Assembly (NCBI RefSeq): GCF_011602485.2
Contig: NZ_CP050022.2
Span: 7,708,001 to 7,772,000 of the forward strand
DNA from: Bradyrhizobium sp. 1(2017)
GTDB taxonomy: Bacteria > Pseudomonadota > Alphaproteobacteria > Rhizobiales > Xanthobacteraceae
Reading direction: 5' to 3'
DNA length: 64,000 nucleotides
In this document: positions 11,176 to 19,747 of the stretch, piece after piece
Layout: each line of letters opens with the position of its first letter
How positions within the stretch are numbered: position 1 is the stretch's first letter
Translations under genes and position numbers: made by a program
The notes under the pieces: generated by a model
What the model was told of the DNA's origin: nothing
Databases searched by the model: none
Seen by the model: the letters and a program-made list of their open reading frames with translations, nothing else

Positions 11176-11961
11176 TCACCACCACATGGCCTCGCCGGGA
11201 CCCTGGGTTGCGTCCCGGTCGGGCACGCTGCGGTCGAGCGAACGGTCGAGTGACGTCAGCACACTTCGCTTGAAATTCTCGAACAGCGGCGAGTTGCGGT
11301 CGCGCGGCCGGCCGAGATTGATCTCGATCTGGTCGAACAGCCGGCCCGGCCGTGGCCGCATCACCAGCACGCGGTCGGCCAGCACCACAGCCTCGTCGAC
11401 GTCGTGGGTGACGAGGATGAGCGTCGGCCGCGTGTCGGCCCAGAGGTCGAGCAGATGATCCTGAAGGTCGCGGCGGGTGAAGGCGTCGAGCGCCGAGAAC
11501 GGCTCGTCGAGCAGCAGCACCTCGGGCTGCGGCACCAGCGCGCGCGCGATCGCGACGCGCTGCGCCTGTCCGCCGGAGAGCTCGCGCGGCCAGGCCTGCG
11601 CCTTGTCAGTGAGCCCGACGCGCTCGAGCGCACGCGCGACCTTCTCGCGCCGTTCGGCTGCGGGCAGATCGGCAAGGCCGAAGCCGATATTGTCGGCGAC
11701 GCTGAGCCAGGGCAAAAGCCGCGGCTCCTGGAAGATGATGCCGATCTTCGCATGCGGCGAGGCGATCGCCTCGTCGTCGAGCGTCACCGTGCCGGAGCTG
11801 GCGCGATCGAGACCGGCGATGGCGCGGAGCAACGTGGATTTGCCGCAGCCGGAGCCGCCGATGATGGCGATGATCTCGCCCTGGCGGATCTCGGCGGAGA
11901 AGCGCGCCAGCGCCTGCACGCCGTTGGGATAGGTCTTGCTGACCCGGTCGAGCGCCAGCAT
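11176..11961 (-). CDS. ABC importer ATPase, SsuB/TauB/NrtD type
   Basis: Energises import of a small anion such as a sulfonate, taurine or nitrate. It has 261 residues. Walker A is GGSGCGKST at 35-43, the Q-loop is FQEPRLLPW, the signature is LSGGQAQR, and Walker B is LLLLDEPFSALD followed by the switch His in VTHDVDEA. The PRLLPW sequence is typical of the nitrate/sulfonate/taurine group. It starts three bases after the permease stop and is clearly co-transcribed with it. The last 45 residues are a variable tail. Confidence 0.92.
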   Translation of the reverse strand: MLALDRVSKTYPNGVQALARFSAEIRQGEIIAIIGGSGCGKSTLLRAIAGLDRASSGTVTLDDEAIASPHAKIGIIFQEPRLLPWLSVADNIGFGLADLPAAERREKVARALERVGLTDKAQAWPRELSGGQAQRVAIARALVPQPEVLLLDEPFSALDAFTRRDLQDHLLDLWADTRPTLILVTHDVDEAVVLADRVLVMRPRPGRLFDQIEINLGRPRDRNSPLFENFKRSVLTSLDRSLDRSVPDRDATQGPGEAMWW

Positions 11962-11964
11962 CGC

Positions 11965-12810
11965 TTAGCTCCCCTTCGTGCGGACGAAGGCATCCTGCCA
12001 GCGCAGGAACGGCGCAGCGGCAACCTCGATCAGCCAGTCCGTCAGCTTGCCGAGGATGGCGAAGATCACGATCGCGGCCAGGATCTGGGCGGGCTTGCCG
12101 AGCTGCTGGCCGTCGAGCAGGAGATAGCCGAGGCCTTCGGAGGCGCCGATCAGCTCGGCGGCCACCACGAACATCCAGCCGAGACCAAGTCCGACGCGCA
12201 AGGACACGACGTAGGCCGGCAGCACCGCGGGCAACAGGATACCGCGGATCATCGCCGGGCCGGAAAGACGGAAGGTACGGCCGACCTCGACGATCTTGCG
12301 ATCGACCGAGAGGATCGCGCCCATCACGCCGAGATAGACCGGGAAAAACACGCCGACTGCGATCAGCGCGATCTTCGAGGTCTCGAAGATTCCGAGCCAG
12401 AGGATGAACAGCGGCACCCAGGCGAGCGAAGGGATCGCGCGCAGCGCCTGCACGGTCGGGTCGAGCAGCCGCCGCGCCAGCGACCAATAGCCGGAGACGG
12501 CGCCGAGCAGCGTGCCCGCGACGACGCCAAAGGCGAAGCCGAGCCCGACGCGCCACAGCGTCGCCGCGATGTGGCGCACCAGCTCGCCGGAGCGGGCGAG
12601 CTCGGTGATGGTGGCAAAGACGCGCGAGGGCGGCGGCACCAGCCGGCCGTTGGACCAGCCGGACCAGACCACCAGCTCCCAGCCGAGCGCCAGCGTCAGC
12701 GGCAGCAGCACGCCCAGCATCGGCCGCGCGTAGCGCGCCAGCCGCGAGGGCGCAGCGGCGCTCTCGGCCGGTTCAGAAGTCTGTTGCAGGACTGGCGCGT
12801 CGGAGATCAT
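11965..12810 (-). CDS. ABC importer permease, SsuC/TauC type
   Basis: Membrane-spanning partner of the ATPase downstream. It has 281 residues and about six membrane helices. The EAA-type coupling loop includes ASEGLGYLLLDGQQ. I start it at the ATG at 12810 (MISDAPVLQQ); the frame runs on to 12915 but that part lies in the palindromic repeat. A 240-base gap with the repeat separates it from the binding-protein gene, so expression of the three genes may be uneven. Confidence 0.9.
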   Translation of the reverse strand: MISDAPVLQQTSEPAESAAAPSRLARYARPMLGVLLPLTLALGWELVVWSGWSNGRLVPPPSRVFATITELARSGELVRHIAATLWRVGLGFAFGVVAGTLLGAVSGYWSLARRLLDPTVQALRAIPSLAWVPLFILWLGIFETSKIALIAVGVFFPVYLGVMGAILSVDRKIVEVGRTFRLSGPAMIRGILLPAVLPAYVVSLRVGLGLGWMFVVAAELIGASEGLGYLLLDGQQLGKPAQILAAIVIFAILGKLTDWLIEVAAAPFLRWQDAFVRTKGS

Positions 12811-12870
12811 GGCCGGTAGGAAGCGCGTCTGGCGAGGGAATGCAACACTACTATTGCCGCGGCCTCGCCC

Positions 12871-13013
12871 GTCGTCCCGGGGCGCGCGAAGCGCGAGCCC
12901 GGGACCCATAGCCACAGGAAGATGTGGTTGCGGAGACTCGGAGTGGACCGCCGTCGCGCCAAACCACTCCCTGTGGTTATGGGTCCCGGGTTCGCTTCGC
13001 GCCCCGGGACGAC
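12871..13013. repeat. Intergenic palindromic repeat, GTCGTCCCGGGGC family
   Basis: Ends GTCGTCCCGGGGCGCGCGAAGCG and CGCTTCGCGCCCCGGGACGAC are reverse complements, with inner arms GGGACCCATA and TATGGGTCCC. It lies between the binding protein and permease genes of one ABC system. It is very similar to the copy at 47.6 kb. Confidence 0.88.
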
Positions 13014-13051
13014 GGCGGAATTTATTGCGCGCCTTTGCCTCTTGCGCTGAA

Positions 13052-14023
13052 CTAATTCGTCGGCAGCGAAACCTGGTCGTCGATCAGGGCATCGAGCGTC
13101 GCCTTGACGTCGACCTTGGCATCGACGACGCCGGCCTGCTGCAGCGCAAGGCCGGCAGCGAGGATCGACTCGCGCTGGGGCGCGCCGATGCGGCTGTGGG
13201 TGAGCTCGGTGCGTTCCTTGAGCTGCTTGTCGACGACCGCCTCGGGCAATTTCGTCACCGCGATGAAGGTCTTCTTCAGCTCGTCGTAATTCGCCAGCGA
13301 ATATTTGCGCGCTTCCTCATAGACCGCGAGCACGCGGCGGGCGGCGTCCGGATGGTCCTTCAGGAACTGCTCGCGCACATTGAGGATGCCCCAGGTGTTG
13401 GCCTCGGCCTTGCGGTAGAACAGCTTTGCGCCCTCCTCGACCTCGGCCTGCGCCATCATGGGATCGAGACCGGCCCAGGCGTCGACGTCGCCACGGATCA
13501 GCGCGGTCTTGCCGTCGGCATGCTGGAGCAGCACCGGCGTGATGTCCTTTTCGGTGAGGCCAGCGCCCAGCAGTGCGCGCACCAGGAAGATGTGCGGATC
13601 GGTGCCGCGCGTCACCGCGACGCGCTTGCCCTTGAGATCAGCAACGCTCGCGATCTTGGAGTCCTTGCCCGTCACCAGCGCGGTCCATTCGGGACGCGAA
13701 TAGACGTAGATCGACTTGATCGGGTTGCCGTTGATGCGGGCCACCAGCGCCGCCGAGCCGGCGGTCGAGCCGAAATCGATCGAGCCGGCATTGAGGAATT
13801 CGAGCGCCTTGTTGGAGCCGGCCGACTGCACCCAGGTCACGGTGATGCCGTCCTTGGCGAACTCCTTCTCCAGGAGGCCCTTCTGCTTCAGCACCATCGA
13901 CACGGGATTGTAGGTCGCCCAGTCGATGCGGATTTCCTTGAGCGGATCCGCCGCCCGTGCCGCGGGGGTCATTGCGAGCGCTACGGCTCCCGCCAATAGA
14001 ATGCGTCGTGTAATCCTGGTCAT
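13052..14023 (-). CDS. ABC importer substrate-binding protein, SsuA-like
   Basis: Periplasmic binding protein for the importer encoded downstream. It has 323 residues. The signal peptide MTRITRRILLAGAVALAMTP ends at an ARA-A site. The mature protein has the SsuA/NMT1-type pattern (IDWATYNPVSMVLKQKGLLEKEF, then DFGSTAGSAAL and LKGKRVAVTRGTDPH). This family binds aliphatic sulfonates, taurine or related anions; the exact ligand cannot be read from the sequence. I chose ATG 14023 because GAGGAGG lies a few bases upstream; a TTG at 14038 would place that ribosome site inside the gene. Confidence 0.9.
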   Translation of the reverse strand: MTRITRRILLAGAVALAMTPAARAADPLKEIRIDWATYNPVSMVLKQKGLLEKEFAKDGITVTWVQSAGSNKALEFLNAGSIDFGSTAGSAALVARINGNPIKSIYVYSRPEWTALVTGKDSKIASVADLKGKRVAVTRGTDPHIFLVRALLGAGLTEKDITPVLLQHADGKTALIRGDVDAWAGLDPMMAQAEVEEGAKLFYRKAEANTWGILNVREQFLKDHPDAARRVLAVYEEARKYSLANYDELKKTFIAVTKLPEAVVDKQLKERTELTHSRIGAPQRESILAAGLALQQAGVVDAKVDVKATLDALIDDQVSLPTN

Positions 14024-14147
14024 GCCCAGCCTCCTCAAAAACTTTATTGTTTTTCAATGAGTTAAATCCAGAAATCAACGAGAAAATCCGCCCCTCGAAA
14101 GCAGGCGATCCGAGAACGAATTTGCCCAAAGCCACAGCTTTCCAGCA

Positions 14148-14163
14148 TGGAACGACTATTGCC
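14148..14163 (+). promoter_or_regulatory. Candidate sigma-54 promoter of glnD
   Basis: TGGAACGACTATTGCC lies 48 bases before the glnD start. It matches the sigma-54 consensus TGGCACG-N4-TTGC except for A in place of the first C, and keeps the required GG-N10-GC spacing (GG at 14149-14150, GC at 14161-14162). Transcription would start near 14174. This is a sequence match only. Confidence 0.45.
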
Positions 14164-14211
14164 AGAGAATGGCGGGTGACAGCGCCTGTCGCCTCTTATA
14201 TCCGGTGAGAC

Positions 14212-17001
14212 ATGGACAGCGTCGCGACCGAGCAGAAGCCAGAGACGGATGACCGCTTCGATACCGTGCGGATCACCGCCGCGGTCGATGCACTCGCCGC
14301 AAAGCACGAGGGCCGCGAGGACGCGTTCCGCACCGCCCTGGCGCAATTGCTCAAGGCCGAGCTGATCGCGGCGCGCGCCGCCGCACAGGCGATCCTCTTG
14401 AAGGACCGTCACGGCCGCCGCTGCGCCGAGCGGCTGTGTCACGTGCAGGACGAGATCATCCGCATCCTCTATTCGGCCGCGACACGTCATCTCTACCGCT
14501 CGCCGATCCCGAGCGGCGCCGAGCGCATGGCGGTGGTGGCGACCGGCGGCTATGGCCGCGGCCTGATGGCCCCCGAGTCCGACATCGATCTCTTGTTCAT
14601 CCTGCCCTACAAGCAAACCGCCTGGGGCGAGCAGGTCGCCGAAGCCATCCTCTATTGCCTCTGGGACATGGGGCTCAAGGTCGGCCACGCCACGCGCTCG
14701 GTCGATGAATCGATCCGTCAAGCGCGCGGCGACATGACGATCCGCACCGCGATCCTGGAGACGCGCTTTCTGACCGGCGACAAGCCGCTTTATGACGAGC
14801 TGGTCGAGCGCTTCGACAAGGAGGTGGTGCAAGGCACCGCGTCCGAATTCGTCACCGCAAAGCTCGCCGAGCGCGAGGAGCGGCACCGCCGCGGCGGCCA
14901 GTCGCGCTATCTGGTCGAGCCCAACGTCAAGGACGGCAAGGGCGCCTTGCGCGACCTGCACACGCTGTTCTGGATCGCCAAATACGTCTATCGCGTCCGC
15001 GACACCGGCGAGCTGGTCGAGCGCGGCGTGTTCGACGCGCAGGAATATCGCAGCTTCCGCCGCTGCGCCGATTTCCTCTGGTCGGTGCGCTGCAATCTGC
15101 ATTTCTATTCCGGCCGTGCCGAGGAGCGGCTTTCCTTCGACCTGCAGCGCGAGATCGCGATCCGGCTCGGCTACACCTCGCATCCCGGCATGCAGGACGT
15201 CGAGCGCTTCATGAAGCACTACTTCCTGGTCGCCAAGGAAGTCGGTAACCTCACCGCCATCCTCTGCGCCAAGCTCGAGGACCAGCAGGCCAAGCCCGCG
15301 CCGGTGTTGAGCCGGATGATGGCGCGGCTGCGGCCCAGCACCGTGAAGCGGCGCGTCCCCGATAGCGACGACTTCATCGTCGACAACAACCGCATCAACG
15401 TCGCCGCGCCCGACGTCTTCAAGCACGATCCGGTCAATCTGATCCGCATCTTCCGCCTGGCGCAGAAGAACAACCTCGCCTTCCATCCGGACGCGATGCG
15501 CGACGTGACGCGCTCGCTCAACCTGATCAACGGGCAGCTGCGCGAGAATCCCGAGGCCAACCGGCTGTTCATGGAGATCCTGACCTCCGACAACGCCGAG
15601 ATCGTGCTGCGGCGGATGAACGAGACCGGCGTGCTCGGCCATTTCATCCGCGCCTTCGGCAAGATCGTCTCGATGATGCAGTTCAACATGTATCATCACT
15701 ACACCGTCGACGAGCACCTGATCCGCTGCATCGGCTTCCTCCAGGACATCGAGCGCGGCGGCATCGAGGAGTTCGCGCTCGCCAGTGACCTCATGCGCAA
15801 GAGCCGGCCCGAGCACCGCGCAGTGATCTACATCGCGACGCTGCTGCACGACGTCGCCAAGGGCCGGCCCGAAGATCATTCGATCGCCGGCGCCAAGGTC
15901 GCGCGCCGGCTCTGTCCGCGGCTCGGCTTCAGCCCGGCCGATACCGAGCTGGTGGCCTGGCTGATCGAGGAGCATCTGACGATGTCCACGGTCGCGCAGT
16001 CGCGCGACCTCTCGGACCGCAAGACCATCGAGAATTTCGCCGCCGTGGTACAGTCGGTCGAGCAGATGAAGCTGCTCACGATCCTCACCACCGCCGACAT
16101 CCGTGGCGTCGGCCCGGGCGTGTGGAACGGCTGGAAGGCGCAGCTCTTGCGCTCACTTTATTATGAGACCGAACCGGTGCTGACCGGCGGCTTCTCGGAG
16201 GTCGACCGCGGCAAGCGGCTCGCGGCGGCCTACGGCGAATTCCGCATGGCCTTCGCCGAATGGCCGGAGGACGAGCTCGATGCCTATATCGGCCGGCACT
16301 ATCCTGCCTACTGGCTCAAGGTCGAGCTGCCGCGCAAGATCCGCCACGCCCGCTTCGTCCGCTCCAGCGAGCAGGCCGGGCACAAGCTCGCGATCAATGT
16401 CGGCTTCGACGAGGTGCGCGGCGTCACCGAGCTGACCATCTTCGCCGCCGACCATCCCTGGCTGCTGTCGATCATCGCCGGCGCCTGCGCCTCGGCCGGC
16501 GCCAACATCGTCGACGCCCAGATCTACACCACCACCGACGGCCGCGCGCTCGACACCATCTCGATCTCCCGGGAATACGACCGCGACGAGGACGAGGGAA
16601 GGCGCGCCACGCGCATCGGCGAGATGATCGAGGACGTGCTGGAAGGCAAGCTGCGCCTGCCCGAAGTGGTGGCGCGGCGCACCGTGCGCAGCAAGGCAAA
16701 GCCCTTCGTGATCGAGCCGGAAGTGACCATCAACAACCAATGGTCCGACCGCTACACCGTGATCGAGGTCTCCGGGCTCGACCGGCCCGGCCTGCTCTAC
16801 GAGCTGACCACCGCAATCTCGAAGCTCAACCTCAACATCGCCTCGGCCCATGTCGCGACCTTCGGCGAGCGCGCCCGCGACGTGTTCTACGTCACCGATC
16901 TGCTGGGCGCGCAGATCAACGCGCCGACCCGCCAGGCCGCGATCAAGAGCGCGCTGACCCATGTGATGGCCGGTGACAAGGCGGTTCAGCCGGCGGCGTG
17001 A
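14212..17001 (+). CDS. glnD: [Protein-PII] uridylyltransferase / uridylyl-removing enzyme
   Basis: Bifunctional nitrogen sensor that uridylylates PII proteins (GlnB/GlnK) when glutamine is low and removes UMP when it is high. The protein has 929 residues, full length. The nucleotidyltransferase motif GGYGRGLMAPESDIDLLF is at 112-129 with both catalytic aspartates. The HD hydrolase motif LLHDVAKGRPEDHS is near residue 545. Two C-terminal ACT domains, which sense glutamine, are at about 735-800 (TIFAADHPWLLSIIAGACAS) and 850-910 (SGLDRPGLLYELTTAIS). A sigma-54-like promoter lies 48 bases upstream. No PII gene is in the window. Confidence 0.98.
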   Translation: MDSVATEQKPETDDRFDTVRITAAVDALAAKHEGREDAFRTALAQLLKAELIAARAAAQAILLKDRHGRRCAERLCHVQDEIIRILYSAATRHLYRSPIPSGAERMAVVATGGYGRGLMAPESDIDLLFILPYKQTAWGEQVAEAILYCLWDMGLKVGHATRSVDESIRQARGDMTIRTAILETRFLTGDKPLYDELVERFDKEVVQGTASEFVTAKLAEREERHRRGGQSRYLVEPNVKDGKGALRDLHTLFWIAKYVYRVRDTGELVERGVFDAQEYRSFRRCADFLWSVRCNLHFYSGRAEERLSFDLQREIAIRLGYTSHPGMQDVERFMKHYFLVAKEVGNLTAILCAKLEDQQAKPAPVLSRMMARLRPSTVKRRVPDSDDFIVDNNRINVAAPDVFKHDPVNLIRIFRLAQKNNLAFHPDAMRDVTRSLNLINGQLRENPEANRLFMEILTSDNAEIVLRRMNETGVLGHFIRAFGKIVSMMQFNMYHHYTVDEHLIRCIGFLQDIERGGIEEFALASDLMRKSRPEHRAVIYIATLLHDVAKGRPEDHSIAGAKVARRLCPRLGFSPADTELVAWLIEEHLTMSTVAQSRDLSDRKTIENFAAVVQSVEQMKLLTILTTADIRGVGPGVWNGWKAQLLRSLYYETEPVLTGGFSEVDRGKRLAAAYGEFRMAFAEWPEDELDAYIGRHYPAYWLKVELPRKIRHARFVRSSEQAGHKLAINVGFDEVRGVTELTIFAADHPWLLSIIAGACASAGANIVDAQIYTTTDGRALDTISISREYDRDEDEGRRATRIGEMIEDVLEGKLRLPEVVARRTVRSKAKPFVIEPEVTINNQWSDRYTVIEVSGLDRPGLLYELTTAISKLNLNIASAHVATFGERARDVFYVTDLLGAQINAPTRQAAIKSALTHVMAGDKAVQPAA

Positions 17002-17025
17002 CGCGGGCGCGCGCGTTTCTCTCCA

Positions 17026-17137
17026 CTCGTCATTCCGGGGCGCCGCGCAGCGGCGAGCCCCGGAATCCATTCATCTGCACCGTCGGTGTGGCCCGATGGA
17101 TTCCGGGTTCGCGCTTCGCGCGCCCCGGAATGACGAG
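17026..17137. repeat. Intergenic palindromic repeat, GTCATTCCGGGGC family
   Basis: Ends CTCGTCATTCCGGGGCG and CGCCCCGGAATGACGAG are reverse complements; inner arms CGGAATCCAT and ATGGATTCCG. Lies between the convergent glnD and methyltransferase genes, where it could also act in termination. Confidence 0.88.
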
Positions 17138-17146
17138 AAGAGAGAC

Positions 17147-17677
17147 CTAGATCTCCACCCCCTCATGCCGCAGCAGCCAGCGCTTGCGCTCCAAGCCGCC
17201 GCCATATTTCACCAGTGAACCATCGGCGCCGATCAGGCGATGGCAGGGCAACACCACGCTGATCGGGTTGGAGCCGTTGGCGTGGCCGACGGCGCGAATG
17301 GCCTTGGGCACGTCGATCTTCGCGGCGAGCGCGCCGTAGCTCATCGTGGTGCCCGCGGGGATCTGCGCAAGCGCATTCCAGACCTTCTGCTGGAACGGGG
17401 TGCCGGCGATCCGCCACGCGATGCCTGAGAGCTGGCCGAGATCGCCTTCGAAATAGCGCGACAGCGCAGTCCGCATGTCCGTCGGCGCAGGCCGATCGCT
17501 CAGATTCACCGGACCGTAGTGCAGGCGCAACAGCTCGCGCATGCGGTGCTCATAGTCCTCCCAATCGAGCGCGCGCAACGCGCCATCGGCGTCGGTGACG
17601 AGCAGGGCGATCCCGATCGGCGTCGTCAGGCGGTCGAGGCCGAAGCGTTCGGGCGTCTTGGTTGATCGAGCGGACAT
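17147..17677 (-). CDS. ogt: Methylated-DNA--protein-cysteine methyltransferase
   Basis: Suicide repair protein that transfers alkyl groups from O6-alkylguanine to its own cysteine. It has 176 residues. The acceptor cysteine is in the signature PISVVLPCHRLIGADGSL; the helix-turn-helix (TTMSYGALAAKIDVPKAIRAVGHANGSNP) with the arginine finger precedes it. The N-terminal domain is of Ogt/AGT type, with no AraC or zinc domain, so it is not Ada. Start is the ATG at 17677; the open frame runs upstream across the opposite-strand DUF1304 gene and is spurious there. Confidence 0.92.
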   Translation of the reverse strand: MSARSTKTPERFGLDRLTTPIGIALLVTDADGALRALDWEDYEHRMRELLRLHYGPVNLSDRPAPTDMRTALSRYFEGDLGQLSGIAWRIAGTPFQQKVWNALAQIPAGTTMSYGALAAKIDVPKAIRAVGHANGSNPISVVLPCHRLIGADGSLVKYGGGLERKRWLLRHEGVEI

Positions 17678-17770
17678 TGCGGTACCAGGTGAGCGAAACA
17701 CGCCAGTCGCACTTGCCACGCCGGCCGTGCTAACGTCCACCCGAAAGCTGACGCTTTGGGGGAGCTCAAC

Positions 17771-18133
17771 TTGATTTTGATCGCCAATCTTCTGGTGGCG
17801 CTGGTCGCCATTCTGCATGGCTTCTTCCTGGTCCTGGAGATGTTTCTCTGGGACAGGCCGCTGGGCCTGAAGGTGTTTCGCAATACGCCCGAGAAGGCCG
17901 AGATCACGAAGGTGCTGGCCGCCAATCAGGGACTCTATAACGGCTTCCTCGCCGCCGGCCTGATCTGGGGTCTGGTCCAAGGCAATCCCGCGTTCGCGTT
18001 CCAGATCAAAGCGTTCTTCCTGCTTTGCGTGATCGTAGCCGGCGCTTATGGCGCCGCGACCGTCAGCTCACGCATCCTGATGGTGCAGGCGCTGCCGGCA
18101 GCCATCGCGCTGGCGGCAGTGTTCCTGACTTAG
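17771..18133 (+). CDS. DUF1304 family membrane protein
   Basis: A 120-residue protein with four membrane helices, matching the DUF1304 pattern: a first helix with an LHxFFxxLEMFLW motif, then NQGLYNGFLAAGL, then a third helix containing GAYGAAT. Function is unknown in the literature I can recall. Start choice: TTG at 17771 has GGGGGAG about seven bases upstream, while TTG at 17756 overlaps that site, so I prefer 17771. It is divergent from the methyltransferase gene with only 93 bases between. Confidence 0.83.
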   Translation: MILIANLLVALVAILHGFFLVLEMFLWDRPLGLKVFRNTPEKAEITKVLAANQGLYNGFLAAGLIWGLVQGNPAFAFQIKAFFLLCVIVAGAYGAATVSSRILMVQALPAAIALAAVFLT

Positions 18134-18188
18134 CTGTCGCCTGAGACGCTACGGCGCAGCGTCGCGATCCTTGCGCGGCGCGGCGCCT

Positions 18189-18220
18189 TCCTCCACAATC
18201 TTCGGCAGCGATGGCGACCG
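18189..18220 (+). promoter_or_regulatory. Upstream element shared by the two tandem binding-protein genes
   Basis: TTCCTCCACAATCTTCGG followed by CAGCGATGGCG lies about 60-90 bases before the first binding-protein start. Nearly the same string (CTCCTCCACACTCGGTCT, CAGCGATGGCG at 19661-19690) lies at the same distance before the second. Shared promoter or leader is the likely meaning. Confidence 0.45.
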
Positions 18221-18278
18221 TTGCAATCAACGGGAAAAGACCGTCGACCGGAAATTCCGTCAGGAGGAACATCCCAAC

Positions 18279-19502
18279 ATGAACAATCGCAGAGCTTTCC
18301 TAGCTGCAACGACGGCGCTCGCCTTCGCGTTCTCCGCCGGCCAAGCCCTCGCCCAGAAGAAATATGACATCGGCGCGAGCGACATCGAGATCAAGATCGG
18401 CCAGACCGTGCCGTTCTCCGGCGCCTATTCCGTCTATGCCAATATCGGCAAGACCCAGGCCGCCTACTTCAAGATGATCAACGATCAGGGCGGCATCAAC
18501 GGCCGCAAGATCAACCTGATCCAGTATGACGACGCCTATTCGCCGCCGAAGACGGTCGAGCAGGTGCGCAAGCTGGTCGAAGGCGACGAAGTGCTGTTCA
18601 CCTTCCAGCTCATCGGCACGGCAGCGAACGCCGCCGTGCAAAAATATCTCAACGGCAAGAAGGTGCCGCAGCTGCTGGCCTCGACCGGAGCGGCGCGCTT
18701 CAACGATCCGCAAAACTATCCCTGGACCATGGCCTATAATCCCAACTACGTGTCCGAGGGGCGGATCTACGCAAAATACATTCTTGCCAATCACCCCAAC
18801 GCCAAGATCGGCGTGCTCTACCAGAACGACGACATGGGCCGCGACTATCTCGCGGGCCTCAAGAGCGGCCTCGGCAACAAGGCCAACATGATCGTCGGCG
18901 AAGTCTCCTACGAAGTCACCGACCCGACGGTGGACTCGCAAGTGGTCAAGCTGAAGTCGATGGGTGTCGATCTGTTCTACGATGCCTCGACGCCGAAGTT
19001 CGCCGCGCAGGCCATCAAGAAGCTTGCCGATCTCGGCTGGACGCCGGTGCACATCCTCGACATCAATGCGAGCCCGGTGTCTGCGACCCTGAAGCCCGCC
19101 GGCCTCGACATTTCCAAGGGCATCATCTCGACCAACTACGGCAAGGACCCCGGCGATCCGCAGTGGAAGGACGATGCGGGCGTGAAGGCCTTCTTCGCCT
19201 TCATGGACAAATATTTCCCGGAAGGCGACAAGCTGAACACCATCAATACCTATGCCTATTCGGTGGCTGAGCTGCTGGTGCAGGTCTTGAAGCAATGCGG
19301 CGACGATCTGACGCGCGAGAACGTGATGAAGCAGGCCGCCGGCATCAAGGGCTACACGCCGAGCCTGGCGCTGCCCGGCATCAAGATCAACACCGGGCCG
19401 AACGACTACCGCGTCAACAAGCAGATGCAGATGATGAAGTTCAACGGTGAACGCTGGGAGCTGTTCGGACCGATCATCGAAGACTCGGGCCCCTCAGGTT
19501 AG
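18279..19502 (+). CDS. ABC substrate-binding protein, branched-chain-amino-acid type (copy 1)
   Basis: Periplasmic receptor of the type I, LivJ-like family, 407 residues. Signal peptide MNNRRAFLAATTALAFAFSA with cleavage after ALA. The mature start QKKYDIGASDIEIKIGQTVP and the segments QYDDAYSPP and VLYQNDD are typical of this family in Bradyrhizobium, where members bind branched-chain amino acids, aromatic acids or other carboxylates. The start at 18279 has AGGAGGAAC upstream; an open frame from 18171 has no such support. There is no permease or ATPase next to it. A close paralogue follows 245 bases downstream. Confidence 0.93.
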   Translation: MNNRRAFLAATTALAFAFSAGQALAQKKYDIGASDIEIKIGQTVPFSGAYSVYANIGKTQAAYFKMINDQGGINGRKINLIQYDDAYSPPKTVEQVRKLVEGDEVLFTFQLIGTAANAAVQKYLNGKKVPQLLASTGAARFNDPQNYPWTMAYNPNYVSEGRIYAKYILANHPNAKIGVLYQNDDMGRDYLAGLKSGLGNKANMIVGEVSYEVTDPTVDSQVVKLKSMGVDLFYDASTPKFAAQAIKKLADLGWTPVHILDINASPVSATLKPAGLDISKGIISTNYGKDPGDPQWKDDAGVKAFFAFMDKYFPEGDKLNTINTYAYSVAELLVQVLKQCGDDLTRENVMKQAAGIKGYTPSLALPGIKINTGPNDYRVNKQMQMMKFNGERWELFGPIIEDSGPSG

Positions 19503-19512
19503 TCGCGATTTC

Positions 19513-19622
19513 GTAGGGTGGGTTAGCGTAGCGTAACCCCCCTCTTTGATTTCCGCGGGAAAGGAAGTGGTGGGTTACGCCAGCGGACTGCGCTTCGCGC
19601 ATCCGCGGGCTAACCCACCCAC
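19513..19622. repeat. Intergenic palindromic repeat, GTAGGGTGGGTTA family
   Basis: Starts GTAGGGTGGGTTAGCG and ends CGCGGGCTAACCCACCC; an inner GTGGGTTACGCC pairs with the earlier GCGTAACCC. It separates the two paralogous binding-protein genes. Confidence 0.85.
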
Positions 19623-19660
19623 GAACGGCGGTTACCTTCCCACCTTGCGTTGCAGCAACC

Positions 19661-19690
19661 GCTCCTCCACACTCGGTCTCAGCGATGGCG
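19661..19690 (+). promoter_or_regulatory. Second copy of the shared upstream element
   Basis: GCTCCTCCACACTCGGTCT followed by CAGCGATGGCG, about 58-87 bases before the second binding-protein start. Corresponds to 18189-18216 before the first. The duplicated unit therefore included the leader as well as the gene. Confidence 0.45.
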
Positions 19691-19747
19691 TCGGACGCGC
19701 AGTGCGTCCGGCAGACCATCGGCAATAACAGACTGAGGAAATTGCGA

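Noticed and set aside
14062..15975. 637-codon minus-strand frame antisense to glnD
   Set aside because: Composition is that of an antisense shadow (rich in Asp, Arg, Leu, Val, Ala) and it overlaps a confidently identified gene.
18207..18232. TGGCGACCGTTGC as sigma-54 promoter before the first tandem binding protein
   Set aside because: GG and GC are only eight bases apart, whereas sigma-54 needs ten.
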